Below, one piece after another: positions 8,875-18,279 of a stretch of DNA of 64,000 bases. Each line of letters begins with the position of its first letter. Position 1 is the first letter of the stretch. The stretch is from Tritrichomonas foetus (taxonomy: Eukaryota > Parabasalia > Tritrichomonadida > Tritrichomonadidae). The stretch covers positions 1 to 64,000 of the forward strand of contig MLAK01000533.1 of NCBI GenBank assembly GCA_001839685.1. The letters run 5' to 3'. The notes beneath the pieces are model-generated. The model saw only the letters and a list, made by a program, of their open reading frames with translations. It did no database searches and was not told the DNA's origin. Position numbers and translations under genes: made by a program.

Positions 8875-10284
8875 TCACAATGAATGGTCATCAATCGAAT
8901 TTTTATTTCCAGAATCTTGATCAAAATGTGTTGGATTTGGTACAATCATCCAATTGCTAAATAGTGCCGAAAGGGAGGCTCCTACACAACCAAGAGAAAT
9001 AAGTACCCCATAACTGTTAATAAGCATTCCAAGACCTGAACAAACAAGCACCATTGATGCTTGTTGTCCAGAAGTAGCAAAAGCCAATAGCACATGATTA
9101 TATGTTGAAACTTGTTCATTTGGAACAACAATCTTTACAATTGAAAATGGAACACTTCTAAAAACAACAGAAGATATTCCAGTCATACCAATCAGTACTA
9201 GGATTGCATACCTATGCTTAATAAAGGATAACGGAATCAGTAGGAATGATAATAATACCATTGATAACATATAAATAATTTTCAATCCAAATTTTCGAGT
9301 AATTTTAGGATGGAAAAATGAATAAACCAATGATATCATTTGTGAAAATGCTAAAACTATCATTCCAAAACTTTTTCCATCTTCATATGAAGCTGAGTCA
9401 TTTTTATCATATATTATTGTTGATAAAAAGTTTGTGGTTAAAACAACAATCGGAAAATATGAAAACCATGACAAAAGATAAATCAAAGAAATCCTGGAAA
9501 TTGGTTTTGGCGTATTCTTCAAAGCGAAAAGGATAGCTTCAAATGGTTTTTCGTTATTATTTATTATTTCACTAATTTCTTCTTCTTTTATTGAAATCAT
9601 TGATATAATAAGTGAAATCAGTACAAATAAAATGCAAATTATTATTAAAACTTCATCATTTGTAAATGTTCCTTCTAAATAATATCCTATTTCCATTCCA
9701 CCAAAAAGATAAGTACAAATAGCACCTGTATAGTAAAAAACTGTACCAACAGCTTTTGCTTGAGATTTTTGATGTGGGGGTATTATTTCATTCAATAGAC
9801 AATGAGATGGACCTTGAACTAAACTAATACTAATATGTAATCCAATAAAGCTAACAAGGAAGATAATTGGTGCATAAAAAGCATGACTTAAGCCAAAATA
9901 TTCAGATACATAAAGTAAAATGAAATTAATCATTATTCCAATTTGTCCAAACAAAATAAAAATTTTCCTTCTTCCAAATTTAGATATTTTTCTATCACTA
10001 TAGTAATTTACTAATGGGTAAGTCACAAATGGACAGATCTGCAAAAGTGCCCAAATTACAGTAATTATAGTTTTTGGAATATTAAAAACCTGACTCATTA
10101 ATGGTGTGAAAAGTGAAAATTCTAATGATGTGGCAACTTGATATGAAAAAATTGGGAAACAGATTCCTGCAATATGATAGAGTGGCAAGTGATCACGTTT
10201 TGCAAGTGGAACCCAATCAGAATGTTCTCCAGTTAAATCTTCAAACCCCGGAAAATCATTTAAAATATCGGTGTATGCTGACAT
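8875..10284 (-). CDS. SLC45/sucrose-transporter-like MFS carrier
   Basis: This 469-residue protein has 12 predicted membrane helices. The cytosolic loop after helix 2 carries SDRKISKFGRRK, the MFS D-R-x-x-x-x-x-G-R-R signature in the form typical of the SUT/SLC45 (GPH) group. A Q-G-P-S motif in helix 4, followed by L-x-N-E-I and an acidic/polar A-K-A loop, also matches proton-coupled sugar symporters. A likely role is H+-coupled uptake of a disaccharide or monosaccharide at the plasma membrane. The ATG at 10284 is chosen; one extra in-frame codon upstream is TTG. The upstream minus-strand sequence contains TCATA, an Inr-like site. The substrate is unknown. Confidence 0.75.
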   Translation of the reverse strand: MSAYTDILNDFPGFEDLTGEHSDWVPLAKRDHLPLYHIAGICFPIFSYQVATSLEFSLFTPLMSQVFNIPKTIITVIWALLQICPFVTYPLVNYYSDRKISKFGRRKIFILFGQIGIMINFILLYVSEYFGLSHAFYAPIIFLVSFIGLHISISLVQGPSHCLLNEIIPPHQKSQAKAVGTVFYYTGAICTYLFGGMEIGYYLEGTFTNDEVLIIICILFVLISLIISMISIKEEEISEIINNNEKPFEAILFALKNTPKPISRISLIYLLSWFSYFPIVVLTTNFLSTIIYDKNDSASYEDGKSFGMIVLAFSQMISLVYSFFHPKITRKFGLKIIYMLSMVLLSFLLIPLSFIKHRYAILVLIGMTGISSVVFRSVPFSIVKIVVPNEQVSTYNHVLLAFATSGQQASMVLVCSGLGMLINSYGVLISLGCVGASLSALFSNWMIVPNPTHFDQDSGNKNSIDDHSL

Positions 10285-10449
10285 CAAAACTTGGGTGATA
10301 TGAAATCCACTTTTTCAGATACGTTGACCAAATTTAGCTTGTATTATATACCAGTATTTCTATCTATTCACTTTTGAATGATCTAATAAGTTTCTAATCC
10401 GTCACTCACTGATTTAAATAATTTTTTTCTTTTTTTGATAGTTTTATTT

Positions 10450-10660
10450 TAGTCTGATGAGAGAAGCTTTAATGCATTCTCTCTACGAGTCGTATAGTAT
10501 ACTATACTATATATTCACGGGTTCGCCCATATGCACAAAATGATTTTGTAAAACGAAAATCTTTTCCCATATTGGAATATGGGACAACATTGCACCAATG
10601 CAATCATGATAGAATTCATCGAGCCCTTAATAAAATCATATTCATGCATGCATATTCTTC
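10450..10660. repeat. cluster of palindromes upstream of the carrier gene
   Basis: Several perfect inverted repeats crowd here: GAGAGAA/TTCTCTC around a loop (10460-10484), the 16-bp palindrome GTATAGTATACTATAC (10492-10507), a GGG-TTCG-CCC mini-hairpin near 10520-10529, and CCCATATTGGAATATGGG (10566-10583). The carrier gene is read away from this region on the minus strand. Confidence 0.45.
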
Positions 10661-10710
10661 AATTTAAAGAAAAAGCCGAATTTTTATTTTGGGATTTTGT
10701 TATAACACAG

Positions 10711-10994
10711 ACAATTCACATGAACAAACAAATCACATGAACAAACAAATCACATGAACAAACAAATCACATGAACAAACAAATCACATNNNNNNNNNNN
10801 NNNNNNNNNNNNNNNNNNNNNNNNNNNNNNNNNNNNNNNNNNNNNNNNNNNNNNNNNNNNNNNNNNNNNNNNNNNNNNNNNNNTCAAACAAATCACATGA
10901 ACAAACAAATCACATAAACAAACAAATCACATAAACAAACAAATCACATGAACAAACAAATCACATAAACAAACAAATCACATAAACAAACAAA
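10711..10994. repeat. 17-bp tandem array with assembly gap
   Basis: The unit AACAAACAAATCACATG (17 bp) repeats with only G/A variation at the last base (ATGAAC versus ATAAAC). About ten units are visible on both sides of a run of N. The true copy number is unknown. There is no open frame and no coding role. The array lies between the head-to-tail minus-strand carrier and kinase genes. Confidence 0.9.
10790..10883. other. assembly gap (94 N) inside the 17-bp array
   Basis: Undetermined bases sit within the tandem array. The gap almost certainly hides more repeat units and may not have its true length. Confidence 0.95.
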
Positions 10995-11052
10995 AGTGAA
11001 AAAGACAAAATGATTAATGTTTATATTTACATAACACATATATACATGGCTA

Positions 11053-12333
11053 TTATACACTAATTACTTTTGCATTCGCGTATTTAGGTCTTTTGATTAT
11101 TGGTGAAGGCTTATTTCTGAATACAACAACATTAGCTTTGGCGTAGCTTGATGGAGAATTGCTAGGAGTGGCTTTCTTTCCAACCGCATTGTAAGTTTTC
11201 TTTGTAACTTGTTTTGTTGGTATTCCTTCCGGCACATTTTCCGAGGCAGCTTCATTTTTAGAAGTATTTTGAAAAGTTTCTGTATTATTGTGTTTCTCTG
11301 CTTTTGAGTGAGATTTCTTCTTCCTCTTATTCACTCTCTGTTTGATAATTCCAGCAAGGTTCCCAAAGGTATTAAATTTATGCAACACGTTCTTATAGAG
11401 TTCACACTCTTCAACTTTTTCAAATGGAGTAGATTCATCGAAAAAATTATCAACCTTTTTGCTTCCAATATTATAAAATATCATTGGGCTCTGAACAGTG
11501 TCTTCAAGAGAGGCATTTTTTATGATCCATGGATGAATGAGCGCTTCTTCGATGGTCAATCTTTGCTCAGTATTGACAGTCATTAATCCAGAGATAAAAC
11601 TGGTACATTCACTTGACAAGAAATGGGGGATAGTATATTCACCTTTCTTAATTTGTTTAAAAAGTTGGTGCTGATTTTTTTTGGTCCAAGGGAGCTGACC
11701 TGTCAATGCAGCAAATATTATTACGCCGCAACTCCAAATGTCACTTTTTTGGCCTTCGTATGGTTCGCCACTGATACATTCTGGTGATGCATAACAAGGC
11801 GACCCGCATGGTGTTTCAACAAGTCCACTTTCATCAACAAATCTGGATAACCCGAAATCGCTGATTTTGAGGTTGAAATTGTCATCGAGAAGCAAATTTT
11901 CTGGTTTTAAGTCGCGATGGGCGACTCTGTTCGAATGAACATATTTTAGCGCGTTTAATATTTGTTTCATATATTTGGCTGCCTCTTGTTCTGATAGAGT
12001 TTCATTATCGATAATATATTGAAAGAAATCGCCATTTGAGCAAAACTCCATGAAAATATAATAATTTAATGAATCTTTGAGAAGATCGCTAATCTGAACA
12101 ATATTTGGATGATGGAGGCGTTGATTGACTCTGATTTCTGTCTCAAATCGTTCCTCCATTTCGCTTTCCAGGAGTCTCGTTTTGGGAATTATCTTGCAGG
12201 CAAAAAATCGTTTCTGTTCTTCGTTGTAGGCTAACTTCACCACGGAAAAGGCGCCTTGCCCAATAGTGCCACGCATTTGGTAAGGTCCCAGTCTAGAGGG
12301 TGTAATGACACATATGTTATCATCGTCTTCCAT
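11053..12333 (-). CDS. CAMK-like (CAMKL/AMPK-type) Ser/Thr kinase
   Basis: This is a 426-residue kinase with the catalytic domain at about residues 17-272. The glycine loop is GQGAFSVV and the ATP-anchoring Lys is in ACKIIPK. The catalytic loop is HRDLKPENLLL (H139-R140-D141), DFG begins at D159, and the activation segment ends in ASPE after a CGSPCYASPE motif typical of CAMKL enzymes. All catalytic residues are present, so it should be active. The C-terminal ~150 residues are basic and S/T/K-rich with no clear UBA or KA1 domain. Trichomonads carry hundreds of such kinases, so the substrate cannot be inferred. A paralogue with similar architecture is at 37219-38478. Confidence 0.85.
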   Translation of the reverse strand: MEDDDNICVITPSRLGPYQMRGTIGQGAFSVVKLAYNEEQKRFFACKIIPKTRLLESEMEERFETEIRVNQRLHHPNIVQISDLLKDSLNYYIFMEFCSNGDFFQYIIDNETLSEQEAAKYMKQILNALKYVHSNRVAHRDLKPENLLLDDNFNLKISDFGLSRFVDESGLVETPCGSPCYASPECISGEPYEGQKSDIWSCGVIIFAALTGQLPWTKKNQHQLFKQIKKGEYTIPHFLSSECTSFISGLMTVNTEQRLTIEEALIHPWIIKNASLEDTVQSPMIFYNIGSKKVDNFFDESTPFEKVEECELYKNVLHKFNTFGNLAGIIKQRVNKRKKKSHSKAEKHNNTETFQNTSKNEAASENVPEGIPTKQVTKKTYNAVGKKATPSNSPSSYAKANVVVFRNKPSPIIKRPKYANAKVISV

Positions 12334-13767
12334 TTTATCTCATCTATCTTTCAATATTTCGCTCAATTTGGGCGGCTTGAAAATCTGGCTGTAATTTCTA
12401 TCAATTAATTCTGTGATTTTGAAACAATCATACAATATCAATTATTATTTTCAATGAGATTGATATATCATTCAAAATATTTATCAAATTGAATTTATAT
12501 TATTTTGGTATTATATTATTTTGAATAAATACTTTTTTTGTAAAGCGAGGTTTGCATTTAAATCATTTATCTATCTATGAATGATAAGACCATATTTAGA
12601 CTTTTTTAATATAATTAATTATAGATATTGATTATAATTATAAATTCCATTTTATATCAATGAGATACAATTTGAAGTAGCAAAAATTAATAATTATAAA
12701 TTTTGAAAAAGGCAAACAAATTTCCCCAACAACAATATTCGTATTTTACAAATTGAATAATTGATGTGCTTCTCTGAAATATTTCATTGAACATTCTTAA
12801 TTTTTCTGAGATGTGAGATAGAATTCTACTTGTGAAGAATAACACGAAACAAAAAATCATATTGAAATCTTGTCTTTTGAAAATAACCAACAGAATTACG
12901 ATCATTTTCTCGATATAAGAAGATATTTTATTTTTCATTCCATTCCATATGAGTTAAAAAATGGTTTCGATTGTTTTTCTGATAATTATTCAAAATTCAA
13001 TGTGTAAGAAATTCTATAGCCTTTCAATTCTCTCTTCAAAAGGAGGTTCAACCTTTGTTCATTTTTATAGAGGAATGTCGTTGAAAAAAATACAAAAAAA
13101 ATTTGATATCAAGAGAAATAAGCAGAGACTAATTTTTTAGCTTCACTCAAACCCAAAAATATTCATCCATTGATCATAATTTGTCAGTTTGTGGAAAGAA
13201 CGGATTTTTAGAAGAATCCTGGATTTTCTTTCAATTGAACTGATCAAATGGAAAAATATAAATTTGATTTTGGTTCTTTCTTCCAAATATTCTCATTTTT
13301 TTTGAATGTATTTCCATTATACTCATCATGGTTTCTCAAATGCTTTGAAAAAATACATCATGATTGACAACAAAATATGGTTAAATATTTTTTTGTTAAC
13401 CATTCAACATCAAACAAAGCTAGTGAATTATGACCTCTAAGGTCGACCATTTCTGTTTTATACCAGCGGATTGACGTCAGTGCGCCGAACCCTTAGGAAA
13501 ACAGAGACAATTTGGTGGCTACAGTGCATGGTGCTCGTGCTTTCATGCTCCTTATCCTCCCATATTCTTTCTCTATTAATTCATTCGTTCAATTTTTCAT
13601 TTTTCATACTTCGATTATGCATTTTTCTTACTCAAACCATCTCTCGAACATTTTCTTCATGCGTTTTCGGCTGTTTTAAAAGAAATTATCCTTTTTTTGG
13701 AATACGAAATATTCATAAAAAAAATGAGTATCTGGTTCAAATTTTGATGAGTATATTTATTACATAA
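12334..13767. other. long spacer containing a GC-rich island
   Basis: Most of this stretch is AT-rich without coding signal. Short frames in it have biased, hydrophobic, AT-driven composition. The exception is a ~125-bp segment at 13421-13545 of clearly higher GC content, described separately. Confidence 0.5.
13421..13545. other. GC-rich intergenic island, possible structured RNA or gene remnant
   Basis: Base composition rises to roughly half G+C in an otherwise about one-quarter GC spacer. It contains a short GACC/GGTC hairpin (GACCTCTAAGGTC), the palindrome TGACGTCA and an ACAGAGA heptamer. No tRNA cloverleaf, 5S rRNA or complete snRNA pattern could be fitted on either strand. The minus-strand SEC13-like gene ends ~220 bases to its right. 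Confidence 0.3.
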
Positions 13768-14601
13768 TTATTGAATTTGTTTCCAATGCCCATCCTCTTC
13801 ACTAACCCATACTGATGGATCTGCATCATCACAATATATAATATTTAAAGTTTGAGAAGGAGGATCCCAAATTAATTGGTCAACTTTGAATGATTTCCCT
13901 TTGATTTCAGAAACAGTCTGTAATTTATCTTCTGAAATTTTTAGGAAAATAATTTTGAAATCATCACCAGTGGTCACCAAATCTGCATTTTCTGAATTTT
14001 CAAGGAGAGCCATACATCTTACGTATCCCTGGTGAATTTTTGTTTGAAAAACACAAGCATATCTTGTTTCGTTTGGAATATCTCCAAATTTCACATCTTT
14101 TTTCCCATTTCCTGGTTTGAAGTATCGAATTTGCCCATCTGAGTCACCTACTATGATGTCGTCTTTATTCCACAAAACAGACGTTAATCCAATTTTGGTA
14201 ACATCATAAAAATGTGATTCCCAATCACGCAAATTTCTTCTTGTGTGAATTCCAAAGGCTCCATCAAGTGAAACTGATATGACTTTATTTTCATCATGAT
14301 GGTAGCTTATGCCCAATACAGAAGCTGTATGGGAATGAAGGAAGCATGACTCATCATACTTGCGAGTGAGATCTGACGCAACAAAGACAGAGCCATCAGC
14401 ATAGCCGATAGATAACATTGGGCCATACATTTTGTTTGAAAAAGTGCAGCAAAGGGGCGTTTTGCCGGGCACTGATATGCTGACCAGAGGATATTTGTCG
14501 ATAAATCGATGAACCTCTAACGCTCCTTGGTCATTAATGTGGAAAGTGTATTCATATGGCTCTAATGCCATTTCTGGTGATGAAGCATCGCAACTATTCA
14601 T
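13768..14601 (-). CDS. SEC13-like WD40 beta-propeller protein
   Basis: This 277-residue protein is built almost wholly of WD40-type strands, about six blades, with no other domain. Blades show H-x-x-S/A-V-L-G-I-S-Y, D-G-x-F-G-I-H and D-G-Q-I-R-Y-F patterns. The last blade (WDPPSQTLNIIYCDDAD... to VSEEDGHW) resembles the end of SEC13, where an I-x-W segment is followed by W-x-E-x-x-D-G-x-W. SEC13 is a small six-blade propeller shared by the COPII coat, nuclear pore and SEA complex. Length fits (about 300 residues). The blades are divergent, so another small WD40 protein is possible. An Inr lies 10 bases upstream of the ATG. Confidence 0.5.
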   Translation of the reverse strand: MNSCDASSPEMALEPYEYTFHINDQGALEVHRFIDKYPLVSISVPGKTPLCCTFSNKMYGPMLSIGYADGSVFVASDLTRKYDESCFLHSHTASVLGISYHHDENKVISVSLDGAFGIHTRRNLRDWESHFYDVTKIGLTSVLWNKDDIIVGDSDGQIRYFKPGNGKKDVKFGDIPNETRYACVFQTKIHQGYVRCMALLENSENADLVTTGDDFKIIFLKISEDKLQTVSEIKGKSFKVDQLIWDPPSQTLNIIYCDDADPSVWVSEEDGHWKQIQ

Positions 14602-14608
14602 TCTTTCG

Positions 14609-14613
14609 AATGA
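14609..14613 (-). promoter_or_regulatory. Inr-like initiator of the SEC13-like gene
   Basis: Read on the minus strand this is TCATT, with presumed +1 at 14611, ten bases before the ATG at 14601. Confidence 0.5.
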
Positions 14614-14925
14614 GGCGCAGAAATGAATGGTTTATTTTTTTCGCATTTTCAAAAATCAAAATATCTTCATTTGTTATGGAGGAAATTTGAAAATATTAGG
14701 AAATAAAATATATATCATGGATTTAGTAATAATTTTGTTGGAAGCAAAAAACTTTAAAAGATATATTAATGAATCTTCATTTTTCGGATTAGTATAATTT
14801 CATTTAGATGTGATCAATTCTTTTACTGCCTGAATGTTTTTATGCTTAATAGAATAAATAATAATATTCACTCGTTAAAGTTTTGCTGCTTAATCATTGA
14901 AAATAAAAATGAAATTTTTTGTCAT

Positions 14926-15126
14926 TCTTCTATAATCTTTCATCCTTTTATAATCTTTCATCCTTTTATAATCTTTCATTCTTTTATAATCTTTCATTCT
15001 TTTATAATCTTTCATTCTTTTATAATCTTTCATCCTTTTATAATCTTTCATCCTTTTATAATCTTTCATTCTTTTATAATCTTTCATTCTTTTATAATCT
15101 TTCATTCTTTTATAATCTTTCATTCT
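14926..15126. repeat. 18-bp tandem array, about 11 units
   Basis: The unit TTATAATCTTTCATYCTT repeats about eleven times. One position alternates C or T in the order CC TTT CC TTT then further T, suggesting a duplicated five-unit (90-bp) block. All frames stay open across it because the period is a multiple of three, which produces spurious ORFs on both strands. Confidence 0.9.
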
Positions 15127-15229
15127 CGTTGAGTATATATAACATAATCAAATATATAAATTCACAATTATTTTTAAATAAACACAATTTAATCCGCATT
15201 AATATACAAGATAATCATATAATTCATTC

Positions 15230-16627
15230 TCACTCATTTCCTTTCAACTCATGTGACTCAGGAGTATTATCTATATCCAAATTGAACACATTACATAAGA
15301 TGCATAAGTTTGTATAAATAATAGAAATTTTCTGAACCATTACTTTATATTCTTCATTTCGTTTATCCCATTGATCCTGTAAAACATTAATCTGGTTGGA
15401 TAGAGCATACATGAGGAATTTCTGGAAAGTATCATTTAATTTTCGTCTTGTTGTTGTTAATTTTTGCATCGTTTCATGATATTCTTCAGACGCATCAGTG
15501 GATACTTTATCAGCTTCAATTCGATTTATTTCATATTCCAAATATTTGCTAGTTTCATCTACTACAATATTTTGATACTTAACTCTTTGTTTTTCATGAA
15601 AATAAATTTTATACCTTAATTGTATAGCTTTCGCTGCATGTAATTTCAGCTGTTCGATTAATTCCAAACCATCACAAATTTCAATCGCTCTTTCATCAAT
15701 TTCATTGGGTGATAATTTCATAACCATAATGGCTGTTAAAAGGGAATTGATAATGAGGCCAAAAAATGCAATAATTATTGTTAATAATAGTTCGTAAACA
15801 TGTCCACTATTCAGTTGTACATCACCATAACCAAGTGTTGTAGAAGTCTGCATTGACCAGTACAAACATGTTGCAAAATCGAATCCTTCATTTTTCGAAC
15901 TGTTTAAACTCGTATAAGCTAAGTAACAAGTTGATAAGTAAGTGATTATGAAAACAAATGCATAGGTACTAAAACTTTTTGTATTTAAAAGTAAGCGAAA
16001 TACATATCGACTTGTGAATTTTGGAATACTTTGTTTGAAAAAAGCCATGTACACGTTAATCCTATATCTCAGCTGATAGATATCAGAAAGCTGCAAGAGA
16101 AGATGTGAAACCCTATACATTCTGAGGAAAGTCAACACAGAAAAAATGTGTGAATATTCTTCAAGATATGGATATGGATAAATAATGTGAATTATGATTT
16201 CAGAAACAAATTTGATGAAGTGATAATCATCTATTAAATATTCCCAGAACGTTGATTTAGGCAAGCAGCAGTACCTGTAACGTGCAAACTGACAATGATA
16301 AATTGCGCCAATAATGAGAATTGAGAAGAATGACGTGATCGTCATGATCCAGCATAGCCCGCGTGATAAATTTAACGAATATTCCGTCCCGCTGATCTGG
16401 AAAACAACCGTAACAACTCCAAGAAGAATCGTGATGAGCGACAATAAAATTAAAAACAAATCATAAATCGTGATTTTGACATCAATAAAAAACGTGTATT
16501 TTCGTTGAAAATTTGGTTTGGCAGCATAGTACTTTTGGTTTTTTAAAATCTCCATAAGCGTCTTCGGCTTGTTTTCGTGGCGATTTTTTTCTTTCCTTTT
16601 TCCCATCTTCGCCAAAATTTTTGACAT
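15230..16627 (-). CDS. six-helix potassium channel, SK-like
   Basis: This 465-residue channel has six hydrophobic helices (about residues 45-320). A pore loop carries TTLGYGD (GYGD at 266-269), the K+ selectivity filter. The S4 region (about 165-185) has only scattered Arg (LRMYRVSHLLL), so strong voltage sensing is unlikely. After S6 comes a charged coiled region in which LKLHAAKAIQLRYKIY recalls the calmodulin-binding domain of small-conductance Ca2+-activated (SK) channels. It is followed by coiled coil to the end. I infer an SK-like, Ca2+/calmodulin-gated plasma-membrane channel; the K+ selectivity itself is much surer. The stop (TGA) lies ~100 bases from the 18-bp array. Confidence 0.8.
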   Translation of the reverse strand: MSKILAKMGKRKEKNRHENKPKTLMEILKNQKYYAAKPNFQRKYTFFIDVKITIYDLFLILLSLITILLGVVTVVFQISGTEYSLNLSRGLCWIMTITSFFSILIIGAIYHCQFARYRYCCLPKSTFWEYLIDDYHFIKFVSEIIIHIIYPYPYLEEYSHIFSVLTFLRMYRVSHLLLQLSDIYQLRYRINVYMAFFKQSIPKFTSRYVFRLLLNTKSFSTYAFVFIITYLSTCYLAYTSLNSSKNEGFDFATCLYWSMQTSTTLGYGDVQLNSGHVYELLLTIIIAFFGLIINSLLTAIMVMKLSPNEIDERAIEICDGLELIEQLKLHAAKAIQLRYKIYFHEKQRVKYQNIVVDETSKYLEYEINRIEADKVSTDASEEYHETMQKLTTTRRKLNDTFQKFLMYALSNQINVLQDQWDKRNEEYKVMVQKISIIYTNLCILCNVFNLDIDNTPESHELKGNE

Positions 16628-16920
16628 GTTACTTGAAAAACAAAGACTGGCATTGTGATATTGAACGAATGATGATATCTCGTTATCTCTTTCAAATTTT
16701 GTCCATTTTACATTTGAATATCAACTTATAGTTTGATAGTTATTTTCTTGTACGCTTTGTATCATATTAGGAAGTTGTGAATCAAAAATTGTGCCTTTAA
16801 AAAACTTTGTTAGCAGATCTCATATGAAAAAGCATAATTAGCTAACTATTAGAATACATTTTAAATTATAAAATAAAGAAAATATTAACAATTTTCAAAA
16901 ATAAAGCCAAATGAGTGAGG

Positions 16921-18279
16921 ATGCCGTTTATTAATAGCAAAATCTATCAAGTGAATATTTCCGAGCTTGAAACAACAGAAACTATAACACTTTCGTCAGA
17001 AGCAGCTTCTTCTTCTTCTGCAAGAAGTATCATCAATTTACAGAATCAAATTATCGATCAATCTCAATCTATTCGAAATTACATTCGCGAACACCAAACA
17101 AACAAAAAATCTGAAACTTTTGCTGTCCTTGAATCACTTTTCCAATTGTTTCAATCAGAAGTGTCAATGAATTTGTCTCTCAGGAATGCAATTATTTATG
17201 AAAGGAGGCTTCGAGAAAATATTGAAAAAAATCAAGATGGTGTATCATCATTATTTTCTGAGATAAATTCGTTGACTGGTTTTAGAATTGAATCATTTTC
17301 TCAAATCATCGAATTAATTCAAACCTTCATCCATCAAATCAAAGAGCAAAAAATTCAAATAAATAACATGTCAAAACAAAATGAATGTGAAGAACTGGCT
17401 CAACAAAGTCGGAATTTAATTAATAAAGCAAAGAAAAAAATTGAAAAGAGAAACGCTATCATTCAAGTGAAAAATGAGCAACTAATTGAAGCAAATGAAA
17501 AAATTGAGAAACTGAAAAATGAAATGGATCAATCAAACAATATAATAAATAAACAAAGAAACGCAATAAAAGAATTGCAATTGCAGCAAATTGACGCACA
17601 AAAAAACATAAAGAAGGACAGTAGTATTGCTAAAAATCAGCTTGGTAAAGAAGTTGAAACTTTGGAAAATGAATTACATTTTCAAAAGCAGAAATATCAT
17701 ATGAAATTGAAAAAAATCATGGATGAATATGACCAAAAAGAAATACAATACCAAGATCAGATTAATATTCTGAATCAAAAAATTAATGATAACGTTAACT
17801 TGCGATATATAGCAAAGTTGAAGAAGAAAAATAAGAACCTTCAATGTATTGTTTCTGACCTTCAAGAAGAGGCAAATAAATATTGTTACACCAATAATAA
17901 ATATATGAAAAGAAATCAATATAAAAATGCATACTATTCATTACAAGATAACTCTTTAATGCAAAAATTGCAAAATTTTGATCATCAGTTTATTGATAAT
18001 AAATATGGATTAAATTCAATAGAAATGTTCCAATTAAGAATTCAAAAGCTAGAAAATAAGCTGGTTCGACAAAAAAAAATTTCAAACGATTTATTACTGG
18101 AAAATGAGAAATTACATCAACAAATCCGTTTGAAAGCTGGATGCCAATGGTCATGCAGCTCGATTAAAGACGCTTTTCTCAATATACAGGAACTATTAGG
18201 ATTAGACCCAAATACTTCACCAAGAGATACATTTTCAGCTGTATCATCGGTTGTTTGTCGTCTTCATAATTGTATTTAA
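16921..18279 (+). CDS. coiled-coil protein, function unknown
   Basis: This 452-residue protein is not recognised. Residues 1-35 are non-helical and S/T-rich. About 35-400 is heptad-rich coiled coil with several breaks. The last ~45 residues form a small cysteine-containing segment (GCQWSCSS... to VCRLHNC). The first in-frame ATG is 16921. An ATG ten bases earlier opens a short frame (MSEDAVY, then TAA) in another phase, so the true N-terminus could differ if there is a sequence error. Such proteins are common in the trichomonad cytoskeleton (costa, pelta-axostyle), but nothing specific shows that here. The TAA stop is in TAAA. Confidence 0.65.
   Translation: MPFINSKIYQVNISELETTETITLSSEAASSSSARSIINLQNQIIDQSQSIRNYIREHQTNKKSETFAVLESLFQLFQSEVSMNLSLRNAIIYERRLRENIEKNQDGVSSLFSEINSLTGFRIESFSQIIELIQTFIHQIKEQKIQINNMSKQNECEELAQQSRNLINKAKKKIEKRNAIIQVKNEQLIEANEKIEKLKNEMDQSNNIINKQRNAIKELQLQQIDAQKNIKKDSSIAKNQLGKEVETLENELHFQKQKYHMKLKKIMDEYDQKEIQYQDQINILNQKINDNVNLRYIAKLKKKNKNLQCIVSDLQEEANKYCYTNNKYMKRNQYKNAYYSLQDNSLMQKLQNFDHQFIDNKYGLNSIEMFQLRIQKLENKLVRQKKISNDLLLENEKLHQQIRLKAGCQWSCSSIKDAFLNIQELLGLDPNTSPRDTFSAVSSVVCRLHNCI

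Larger units (their letters stand above)
14602..15229. other. spacer with 18-bp tandem array
   Basis: This interval lies between the 3' end of the potassium channel gene (-) and the start of the SEC13-like gene (-). Its central third is an 18-bp tandem array. Nothing else is recognised. Confidence 0.5.

Noticed and set aside
10450..10530. Hammerhead-ribozyme-like CTGATGA followed by a stem
   Set aside because: The required GAAA after stem II and a matching cleavage triplet are absent; only a coincidental CTGATGA plus hairpin remains.
10711..10994. CRISPR array
   Set aside because: Units are contiguous 17-bp repeats without variable spacers, and the genome is eukaryotic.
12687..12938. Minus-strand 83-codon frame
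   Set aside because: Composition is AT-driven, there is no Inr or family resemblance, and it sits in a spacer.
13421..13545. U6 snRNA suggested by ACAGAGA
   Set aside because: The invariant AGC triad and the internal stem-loop of U6 do not follow the heptamer, so the match is too small.
13421..13545. tRNA or 5S rRNA gene
   Set aside because: No acceptor stem, T-loop or 5S internal control region could be fitted on either strand.
14842..15317. Long frames of FIIFHS/FYNLS and KRMKDY repeats on both strands
   Set aside because: They are produced by the 18-bp tandem array, which is open in every phase; there is no independent coding evidence.
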